This document shows positions 1-5,134 of a DNA stretch of 6,991 bases, one piece after another. Numbering within the stretch: the stretch's first letter is position 1; every line of letters starts with the position of its first letter. The notes under the pieces were generated by a model. It saw only the letters and a list, made by a program, of their open reading frames with translations, was not told the DNA's origin and did no database searches. The translations under genes and the position numbers were made by a program. Origin of the DNA: Patescibacteria group bacterium (GTDB lineage Bacteria > Patescibacteriota > Gracilibacteria > UBA1369 > LOWO2-01-FULL-3); assembly GCA_018818755.1 (NCBI GenBank), contig JAHIRL010000046.1:1-6991 (forward strand). Reading direction: 5' to 3'.

Positions 1-1730
1 AATGCGTCATCGGTAAATATTCTTGGCACATCAATTAGAGTGGCTCCTTCTTCCTGGTCTTCTGCAAGTGTTAAACAGGCATTTCTAAAATAGTGCTGTA
101 TGCGTGGTCCAAAGATTTCATCACCGAACATTTTGATAAATATTTCAGTAGCTTGGGATGATACCAAGTCCATCTCTGCAGGTGTATTGGCTTCCAGGAT
201 GTTTAGGCCCATTGGTCTGTCTTGGTCTGCTGGATCAAAAAAGATTACATCTTTGGCCCTCTCTTTGGGCACATAAGTTAAAATGTCTTCGGCAAGGTCT
301 CCGTGCGGGTCTATTACACATACACCTTCTCCATTTAAGATGTCCTGTCTGGCCATATAGGAGATTAGGGCAGATTTACCAGAGCCGGATTTACCAATGA
401 TATAATGATGTCTTGATCTGTCTTTTTTCATGAATCTTACTTCCTGTTTTTGCCCACGGTATACATTATGTCCGAGAACCACTCCTTCTTTTGGTAGGTT
501 GATTGGTGCCGGAAGCACCTTGTAATCCATCCATCTGATGATGGGGGTTTTATTGTAGGCACTGTGAGGGAAGTGAAAAATGCTGGCCATTTCTTCTTCG
601 GATAGGAGTGATTTTTTCTCTCCCAAGGGCCAGATTCTTGCATCCAAAAGCCTGTGTTTAAAGGTGAAATTGAACCAGATGTCGTTTATTTTGTCTATTA
701 GGAATAGTCTTTTTGTTTGGAACCAGTTTGATCCGCTGTCTTTGTATTGAGTTAATCCAATAACCAAGCTGTTGCTCAACTGCTCGGCTCTGTCTTCTGT
801 TGTTGCTGTGGATAGTAGTCTTATTACTGTGTCGAAGCCGGATTGTGTAGCTTTTTCACCCAGCCTTTTTGCCGTTTCCTCTTTTGCCTGAAGCATGCGG
901 ACATAACCGTCTCCACCTTGTGGCTGTTCCATTGTCATTTTGTCGAAACCAAGAAAAATTCCTTTGAGAACATTGATGACGGGTCCAATTAGGGGGATCT
1001 TTATACCTTCTGCTTTTTTCCCTTTGAAATATGCTTCGCCAATTTTATTGGCTTTTTTTGTCCATTTGTCATCTTTTGGACGCATTACAATTTGGATTAC
1101 CGCTGTTTCGTCTTCGGTCATTTCTGAAAATAGATTGGTAAGATTGTTTAGTGGGTCATTTTCCAGAACTTTGTATGTTCTGATTGGAAACCAATATGGT
1201 TGCTGAGTGTAGGCATAGTAGCCTTTCATGCAGTTTCCTTTGGGTTTGTGTTCGTAGGCATCCATTGGTTCTATGTCCGCATCGGGATAAAATGAGGTTA
1301 TTTGTTTTTCTATTAGTGATTGATAGTACTTTGGTGTTGTTACATAAAAATCCACTTGTTTTTGGTGGCAAACCAGCTCGAAACTAAAAATATTGTTTCT
1401 AAATATTCTGGTTCTGATGATATTAAAGAGATTTAGTTCGCTTGTTTCGTTGATACTTCTGAAGAATTGAGCCATTACTCCTATTTTTTCTTTAAAGTCT
1501 TTTTCTGTTTCTTTTTCCTTATCTTTTGCGGTGTCTTTGCGCGCCATGGTTACCCGTAGAAATATTAGCTTTCGAGATTGCTTAATATGGTAGCTGAGGA
1601 GAAAAATCTTTACTAATATCATGTATGCGAAAATGCCCAGGATTACATAAATAAGGCTTTCCACAGGGTTGTTTACTATGTAGTTCAGTAGTGGTTTTGT
1701 GAAATTCCAAATTTTGCTTAGGTATTCCAT
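1..1730 (-). CDS. Membrane-anchored VirB4/HerA-like P-loop ATPase, conjugation/type IV secretion class (partial, C-terminus off the left edge)
   Basis: The frame is open without interruption from the ATG at 1730 to the left edge, giving 576 residues with no stop, so the C-terminal part is missing. Residues about 24-47 are a single hydrophobic membrane segment, followed by a Lys/Glu-rich charged linker (63-82). A long N-terminal region of the type found in front of such ATPases in CPR genomes comes next. The Walker A loop GKSGSGKS is at 446-453. A Walker B-like strand, VCVIDPHGD, is at 470-478, followed by IFFDP at 496-500 and MGLNIL at 507-512. This arrangement is known from the VirB4/VirD4/TraG/HerA group of DNA- or protein-translocating ATPases, usually hexamers at the inner membrane. 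The ATPase class is secure. Whether it moves DNA, exports protein or powers a pilus cannot be told, because no partner gene is visible here. No Shine-Dalgarno sequence precedes the start. Confidence 0.85.
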   Translation of the reverse strand, partial: MEYLSKIWNFTKPLLNYIVNNPVESLIYVILGIFAYMILVKIFLLSYHIKQSRKLIFLRVTMARKDTAKDKEKETEKDFKEKIGVMAQFFRSINETSELNLFNIIRTRIFRNNIFSFELVCHQKQVDFYVTTPKYYQSLIEKQITSFYPDADIEPMDAYEHKPKGNCMKGYYAYTQQPYWFPIRTYKVLENDPLNNLTNLFSEMTEDETAVIQIVMRPKDDKWTKKANKIGEAYFKGKKAEGIKIPLIGPVINVLKGIFLGFDKMTMEQPQGGDGYVRMLQAKEETAKRLGEKATQSGFDTVIRLLSTATTEDRAEQLSNSLVIGLTQYKDSGSNWFQTKRLFLIDKINDIWFNFTFKHRLLDARIWPLGEKKSLLSEEEMASIFHFPHSAYNKTPIIRWMDYKVLPAPINLPKEGVVLGHNVYRGQKQEVRFMKKDRSRHHYIIGKSGSGKSALISYMARQDILNGEGVCVIDPHGDLAEDILTYVPKERAKDVIFFDPADQDRPMGLNILEANTPAEMDLVSSQATEIFIKMFGDEIFGPRIQHYFRNACLTLAEDQEEGATLIDVPRIFTDDA

Positions 1731-1750
1731 GAGTTTTTTTAAATCTATAT

Positions 1751-1779
1751 ATTTTAGCAGAAAAAGCCCTTTTTTGCAA
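1751..1779 (-). promoter_or_regulatory. Candidate sigma-70 promoter for the T4SS-type ATPase gene
   Basis: On the minus strand, TTGCAA (1779-1774) and TAAAAT (1756-1751) are separated by exactly 17 bp. Transcription would start near 1744, leaving a leader of roughly 14 nt before the ATG at 1730. The elements lie inside the terminator of the upstream operon. The call rests on sequence match only. Confidence 0.45.
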
Positions 1780-1785
1780 GGGGCT
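1758..1785 (-). terminator. Rho-independent terminator of the DUF3467-glyS operon
   Basis: Read on the minus strand, AGCCC (1785-1781) pairs with GGGCT (1769-1765), and the hairpin runs directly into TTTTTCTG. It begins 17 nt after the glyS stop, so it fits as the end of that transcription unit. The stem is short but GC-rich against an AT-rich background. Confidence 0.7.
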
Positions 1786-1802
1786 AATTAGTAGTTTTTC
1801 TT

Positions 1803-3179
1803 TTATGCTAGCTCTTTTTCAATATCTTCCAATTTTAATCTCTTTTGCGCAGTTGTATCTCTTTCTCGGATGGTTACTGTTCCATCTTCTAGACCGTCAA
1901 AATCCACAGTTAGGCAGTGGGGTGTACCAATTTCGTCCTGTCTGCGGTATCTTTTCCCGATTGCTCCGTTTTCGTCGTATTCAACTTGATATTTTTCGGA
2001 GAGTTCCTGGAAAAGTTTTCTGGCAACTTTTTGTAGTTCCGGTTTTTTAACCAAAGGGAAAATGGCCACCTTTACAGGCGCAATTGACTTAGCGAACCTC
2101 ATTACTACTCTTGTCTCTCCATTTATTTCGTCTTCGTCGTAGGCATCTAGCAGTACAGTAAGTAGAGCCCTGTCCATTCCAAACGATGGTTCTATTACTT
2201 GAGGCAGATATTTTTCGTTTGTTTGAGGGTCTTGGTATGTAAGGTCTTTTTTTGAGAATTCTGTGTGCTGGGTTAGGTCAAAATTTCCTCTATCTGCTAT
2301 TCCCATTAGTTCTCCCCAGCCAAATGGGAAGCGGTATTCTATGTCGAAGGTCATTGATGAATAATGTGAAAGCTCATCTTTGTCATGTTCTCGGAATCGT
2401 AGATTATCTTCTTTAAGGCCGATGTCCAAGTACCATTTTTTTGATTGTTCTTTCCATTGGTTAAACTTTTCTTTGTTCTCCTTTTTGTCCTTTGGATTAA
2501 GGAAAAATTCGATTTCCATTTGTTCAAATTCACGAGTTCTAAAGGTGAAATTTCCCGGAGTGATTTCGTTTCTAAATGCTTTTCCAATCTGAGCGATGCC
2601 AAAGGGTATGCGTGAGCGGGTTGTTTGGATAACATTTTTGAAATTCACAAAAATCCCCTGTGCGGTTTCTGGACGCAGATATACTGCGGATTGACTTTCT
2701 TCTGTTACTCCCAGGTGAGTCTTAAACATCAAATTGAATGATCTTGCCTCTGTCCAATCGCAGGATTTACACTTTGGGCATTTAAGATTGTTTTCTTTTA
2801 CTATTTTACTCACTTCTTCCAAGCTTTTACCAACTGCCGCGTCAATTCCTAGGTGCTCCTCTATTAGTTTATCCCCTCTTATTCTTTCTTTGCATTTTTT
2901 GCAATCCATTAGTGGATCAGCGAAATTTCCTACATGTCCGGATGCTTCCCACACTTTAGGATTCATTAGAATTGCGGCATCTAGCCCTACTATGTCTTCC
3001 CTTTTGGAAACAAATGTTTTCCACCAGTGATTTTTGATGTTTTGTTTAAGTTGAGCTCCGTATGGCCCGTAGTCCCAGGTGTTTGCCAGGCCACCGTATA
3101 TTTCTGAGCCGGGATATACAAAACCGCGTCTTTTGCATAGAGCTGTAACTTTTTCCATCAAATTTGCTTCTTGGGGCAT
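1803..3179 (-). CDS. glyS: Glycyl-tRNA synthetase, class II, dimeric (alpha2) type
   Basis: This cytoplasmic enzyme charges tRNA-Gly with glycine using ATP. The 458 residues match the usual length of the single-chain bacterial form and are complete. The N-terminus carries the family signature, with KRRGFVYPGSEIYGG at 16-30 followed by WDYGPYG at 35-41. Paired cysteines (93/96 and 134/137, with another at 140) form a likely zinc site in the insertion. RPETAQGIFVNF lies at 169-180. Class II motif 2 starts at FRNEITPGNF (202-211) and continues to the FEQMEIEFF segment. Motif 3 is GMDRALLTVLL at 334-344. The anticodon-binding domain fills about 369-458. It starts 12 nt after the DUF3467 stop and is almost certainly cotranscribed with it. 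Met8 (codon at 3158) is an alternative start: family members often begin close to it, and a weak AAGAAG lies 8 nt upstream, whereas the first ATG has none. No T-box-like leader is present. Confidence 0.96.
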   Translation of the reverse strand: MPQEANLMEKVTALCKRRGFVYPGSEIYGGLANTWDYGPYGAQLKQNIKNHWWKTFVSKREDIVGLDAAILMNPKVWEASGHVGNFADPLMDCKKCKERIRGDKLIEEHLGIDAAVGKSLEEVSKIVKENNLKCPKCKSCDWTEARSFNLMFKTHLGVTEESQSAVYLRPETAQGIFVNFKNVIQTTRSRIPFGIAQIGKAFRNEITPGNFTFRTREFEQMEIEFFLNPKDKKENKEKFNQWKEQSKKWYLDIGLKEDNLRFREHDKDELSHYSSMTFDIEYRFPFGWGELMGIADRGNFDLTQHTEFSKKDLTYQDPQTNEKYLPQVIEPSFGMDRALLTVLLDAYDEDEINGETRVVMRFAKSIAPVKVAIFPLVKKPELQKVARKLFQELSEKYQVEYDENGAIGKRYRRQDEIGTPHCLTVDFDGLEDGTVTIRERDTTAQKRLKLEDIEKELA

Positions 3180-3191
3180 TATATATATATT

Positions 3192-3473
3192 TTATTGGTC
3201 TTTCTTGTTGTTTTCGCTTTTCTCTGTTTGCTTGTTTTTCCAGTCGAGTAGAGCATTTGATAGAACTTTTAAAAATGATTCGGCTGTGCGGTGGCTCATG
3301 TTTATTCTACTTACGATCTTAATAACAGGGTCTTTTGAATTTGGCATGTTGTACGCCATGTCGAGAATGCACTCGTTGTTATTGAAATGAACTGATACAG
3401 CATTTGCGTAGACTCCAGCTTCAATGTTTTCAGGTAATACTACTTTGAATTGTTTTTTTTGTTCTTCAGCCAT
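3192..3473 (-). CDS. DUF3467 family protein
   Basis: This 93-residue soluble protein matches the DUF3467 pattern: FKVVLPENIEAGVYANAV at 9-26, a strand ECILDMAY (34-41), then IVSRINMSHRTAESFLKVL (53-71), which corresponds to the family's VSR-x-MSP-x-HAK-LLKAL region. The C-terminal 15 or so residues are a charged, probably disordered Lys/Glu/Asn tail. DUF3467 has no established biochemical role that I can name. It is first in an operon with glyS (12-nt gap) and divergent from a winged-helix regulator gene. The start is supported by the conserved N-terminus. The eight A residues just upstream replace any Shine-Dalgarno site. The family assignment is by pattern recognition and should be firm; a link to glycine charging is only positional. 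Confidence 0.85.
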   Translation of the reverse strand: MAEEQKKQFKVVLPENIEAGVYANAVSVHFNNNECILDMAYNMPNSKDPVIKIVSRINMSHRTAESFLKVLSNALLDWKNKQTEKSENNKKDQ

Positions 3474-3496
3474 TTTTTTTGGGTTAATTTTATTAA

Positions 3497-3525
3497 AGTT
3501 TACTTGTGTGTTGATGATTTTTCAA
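3497..3525 (-). promoter_or_regulatory. Candidate promoter of the DUF3467-glyS operon
   Basis: On the minus strand, TTGAAA (3525-3520, five of six consensus bases) is 17 bp from TAAACT (3502-3497, four of six). Transcription would begin near 3490, with a leader of about 17 nt. The -35 and most of the spacer fall within the inverted repeat at 3508-3531, so a bound protein or a DNA structure there would affect initiation. Confidence 0.45.
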
Positions 3526-3531
3526 CAACAC
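3508..3531. repeat. Imperfect inverted repeat in the divergent intergenic region, possible operator
   Basis: GTGTTG (3508-3513) and CAACAC (3526-3531) are perfect 6-bp arms. Inside them one A/A mismatch is followed by TGA/TCA pairing and a four-T loop, so 9 of 10 positions pair. Six T residues follow on the plus strand (3532-3537). The repeat overlaps the -35 of the leftward promoter, which suggests an operator for a dimeric regulator; that role is inferred. Confidence 0.5.
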
Positions 3532-3541
3532 TTTTTTAAGT

Positions 3542-3612
3542 CTGTTTTGCTTTAGTCTATGCTGTTTTTGCATTTGCTATATTCGTTTTGGTTTGCGGAA
3601 ATGGATTTTTGC
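3542..3612 (+). repeat. Cluster of five TTTGC repeats upstream of the winged-helix gene
   Basis: TTTGC occurs at 3546, 3567, 3573, 3592 and 3608. The first two sit in longer related blocks, CTGTTTTGC (3542-3550) and CTGTTTTTGC (3562-3571), which start 20 bp apart, about two helical turns. A looser third version (TTCGTTTTGG) begins at 3582. OmpR/PhoB-type proteins are known to bind tandem direct repeats, so these are candidate sites for the adjacent gene product. A weak -10 (TATATT, 3578-3583) lies within the cluster. Confidence 0.4.
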
Positions 3613-3628
3613 TTCAGGATTGGTTTAC

Positions 3629-3634
3629 GATAAT
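3629..3634 (+). promoter_or_regulatory. Possible -10 element (GATAAT) for leaderless transcription of the winged-helix gene
   Basis: GATAAT matches five of six -10 bases and ends 7 nt before the ATG at 3642, so transcription could start at the initiation codon itself. No -35 is recognisable at 16-18 bp upstream. The call is weak on its own but parallels the arrangement at 6046-6054. Confidence 0.3.
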
Positions 3635-3641
3635 TTATTCT

Positions 3642-3962
3642 ATGTTTGATGAAGGCAGTCTTAAATACAGGGATTATGTTTTAGATAGAATTTCTCGACG
3701 CCTTTATTATAAAGACACTACTATTCCTCTTAAGAATAAGGAATTTTCACTATTGGAATATTTCATGATGAATATTGGTAGAGTGCTTACTCGTATCCAA
3801 ATTATTGAGGATGTCTGGGATAGAAATATTTGCTGGAACACGAATACTGTAGATGTGCATGTTAGCAGATTAAGGTCAAAATTATTCAAACAGACTGGAA
3901 CTCAATTGATTGAGACGGTTTATTGTGTTGGGTATATTCTCAACGAGGCGATTATTGAATAA
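3642..3962 (+). CDS. Stand-alone OmpR/PhoB-type winged-helix DNA-binding protein (no receiver domain)
   Basis: From the ATG at 3642 the protein is 106 residues and consists only of the C-terminal effector domain of OmpR-family regulators. Residues 9-30 form the N-terminal beta-strands (YRDYVLD to TIPL). KNKEFSLLEYFMMN (31-44) is the first helix, and LTRIQIIEDVW (49-59) leads into the HTH. NTVDVHVSRLRSKL (68-81) is the recognition helix, nearly canonical for the family. LIETVYCVGYIL (89-100) is the wing; the usual RGVGY is changed to YCVGY. There is no phosphorylatable receiver and no room for one, because the frame is stopped at 3537. A TTG at 3588 would add 18 residues of hydrophobic sequence with no family resemblance, so I prefer 3642. 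It is divergent from DUF3467-glyS and may regulate that operon, itself or the next gene. Activity would have to be set by expression level, a partner or a ligand rather than phosphorylation. Confidence 0.85.
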   Translation: MFDEGSLKYRDYVLDRISRRLYYKDTTIPLKNKEFSLLEYFMMNIGRVLTRIQIIEDVWDRNICWNTNTVDVHVSRLRSKLFKQTGTQLIETVYCVGYILNEAIIE

Positions 3963-3974
3963 GGAAATATTTTG

Positions 3975-4035
3975 ACAAGTTGTACAAGATCTTTTCTTTG
4001 CTAAATTGCAAATTTATTTTTATAATCAGCCTGAT
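3975..4035. repeat. Cluster of small palindromes in the promoter region of the sigma4/HARE gene
   Basis: Several short symmetric elements sit together. ACAAGTTGT (3975-3983) overlaps TTGTACAA (3980-3987). AAATT-GCA-AATTT (4003-4015) lies in the promoter spacer. ATCAG-C-CTGAT (4025-4035) spans the end of the -10 to the expected transcription start. These could be operators for the flanking HTH proteins. AT-rich sequence makes some by chance; the one at 4025-4035 is the most distinctive. Confidence 0.35.
3998..4026 (+). promoter_or_regulatory. Candidate sigma-70 promoter of the sigma4/HARE gene
   Basis: TTGCTA (3998-4003) is 17 bp from a perfect TATAAT (4021-4026). The start would fall near 4033, giving a leader of about 34 nt. 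The gene therefore has its own promoter and need not depend on readthrough from the winged-helix gene. Confidence 0.6.
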
Positions 4036-4066
4036 CTAAAAAACTTTCATTTTAACCCTCGTTTTT

Positions 4067-5134
4067 ATGCAACAATTGACCCCCGTCAATGCTCATGAAG
4101 CTTTAAGTGAAATTGGTTCGATTGTTGAGAATCTGCTTTTACTGCTTACTGATAAGGAAAAAGTTGTAATCAAAAAGCGTTTCAATATCGCTGAAAACCG
4201 TAAATACACGCTTGAAGAAATTGGAAAGGAGTTTTCTGTAACAAGAGAAAGAATTAGGCAGATAGAAAAAAGCGCTCTTTCTAAGATGCGTCGCAATGTG
4301 TTTAATACATCCTTGAAGTATTTACATACTTTTATTATGGAAATATTGCAGGAGACAGGCGGGCTTTTGGCGGAAGATGATTTGATGGAGGCCTTGAGGG
4401 AACGAATGCAAAATGTTAGTGCTATTAATGAGAACTGTGTGCGTTTAGCCCTGGAGCTTAATGATGAGTTGGATTGTGTTGGAAATACAATTTCTTTTAG
4501 CCCTTATGTGAAAGAAAAAGTTATTGTCAGTCAATCTTTAAAATTTGTTTCAGACCAGATTATTAATCAACTTAATAAGATAGGTGATGCTAGAAAATTG
4601 GATGAGCTTCAGTCTGATTTGAAGGATGTTTTCAGTAAAGCTAATTTTAATCTACTTCGAGCGAAGTCTTTGGTTAGTATTGATAAGAGGTTGACGATTG
4701 TGGATGATGAATTTGTTGCTCTTTTGGAATGGCGTCATATTCACCCGCGAACACTTCGAGATAAAATTTTCTATATCTTAAGGAATGAAAAAAAACCACT
4801 TCACTTTATTTATATTTCTGATCGGATCAAATCTGAAAATTTTGATAATAAAGTTGTAAATGTTCAAGCTGTTCATAATGAACTTATTCGTCATGGAAAT
4901 TTTGTTTTGGTTGGGCGAGGTATTTATGCATTGAAGGAATGGGGTTATGAGAGCGGAACGGTTTCTGATGTTATCAAGAAGGTCTTGGCGGTTAATAAGG
5001 AGATGGAGCAGGAAGATATAATTGATGCTGTTTTGAAGGAGAGACAGGTTAAAAAGATTACTATTGTTCTTGCACTAAAAAACGGAAAAGATTTTGTCCG
5101 TGTAGGTAGGAAGCGTTATAAGTTGAAGAAGTAG
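4067..5134 (+). CDS. Sigma-70 region 4 protein fused to HARE-like and other winged-helix modules (transcription factor)
   Basis: Residues 23-76 are a clear sigma-70 region 4. LTDKEKVVIKKRF (27-39) is followed by the HTH TLEEIGKEFSVTRERIRQIE (48-67) and basic LSKMRR. There is no region 2 or 3, so it cannot open a -10 element as a full sigma factor does. Residues about 228-291 (TLRDKIFYIL, IYISDRI, NFVLVGRGIYALKEWG) resemble the HARE-HTH domain known from the RNA polymerase delta subunit. I also see three further units of the same rhythm, two helices and then a beta-hairpin: 86-146, 161-213 and 300-354 (ending FVRVGRKRYKL). The C-terminus is basic, unlike the acidic tail of delta. The likely role is promoter or polymerase binding as a transcription regulator; the target is unknown. 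It has its own promoter, no clear Shine-Dalgarno site, and ends 19 bp inside the oppositely directed TPR gene. The sigma4 call is strong, the HARE call good, and the other modules inferred. Confidence 0.88.
   Translation: MQQLTPVNAHEALSEIGSIVENLLLLLTDKEKVVIKKRFNIAENRKYTLEEIGKEFSVTRERIRQIEKSALSKMRRNVFNTSLKYLHTFIMEILQETGGLLAEDDLMEALRERMQNVSAINENCVRLALELNDELDCVGNTISFSPYVKEKVIVSQSLKFVSDQIINQLNKIGDARKLDELQSDLKDVFSKANFNLLRAKSLVSIDKRLTIVDDEFVALLEWRHIHPRTLRDKIFYILRNEKKPLHFIYISDRIKSENFDNKVVNVQAVHNELIRHGNFVLVGRGIYALKEWGYESGTVSDVIKKVLAVNKEMEQEDIIDAVLKERQVKKITIVLALKNGKDFVRVGRKRYKLKK

Noticed and set aside
1582..1779. 65-residue minus-strand frame covering the start of the ATPase gene
   Set aside because: It overlaps the ATPase reading frame in another phase, spans the terminator hairpin and resembles nothing known; the ATPase frame has a TM segment and continues into conserved motifs.
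2734..3030. Open frame on the plus strand opposite glyS, with others opposite the ATPase, TPR and valS genes
   Set aside because: They lie wholly antisense to well-recognised genes, have no family resemblance and read as low-complexity Ser/Leu/Phe-rich sequence typical of shadow frames.
3180..3191. Short AT dinucleotide run between DUF3467 and glyS
   Set aside because: Only about six units, in an AT-rich gap; no evidence that it is more than composition.
3192..3490. T-box or other amino-acid riboswitch controlling glyS
   Set aside because: The predicted leader before DUF3467 is about 17 nt and the gap before glyS is 12 nt, too short for a T-box.
3508..3537. Hairpin plus six T as a plus-strand terminator
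   Set aside because: No plus-strand gene lies upstream; everything from 1 to 3473 is coded on the minus strand. It fits better as an operator-like element.
3540..3641. In-frame hydrophobic stretch upstream of the winged-helix ATG, suggesting a membrane-bound ToxR/CadC-like regulator
   Set aside because: There is no ATG or GTG in this stretch (only TTG at 3588 and 3609). The hydrophobicity follows from T-rich DNA, and the TTTGC repeats explain the sequence better as control DNA.
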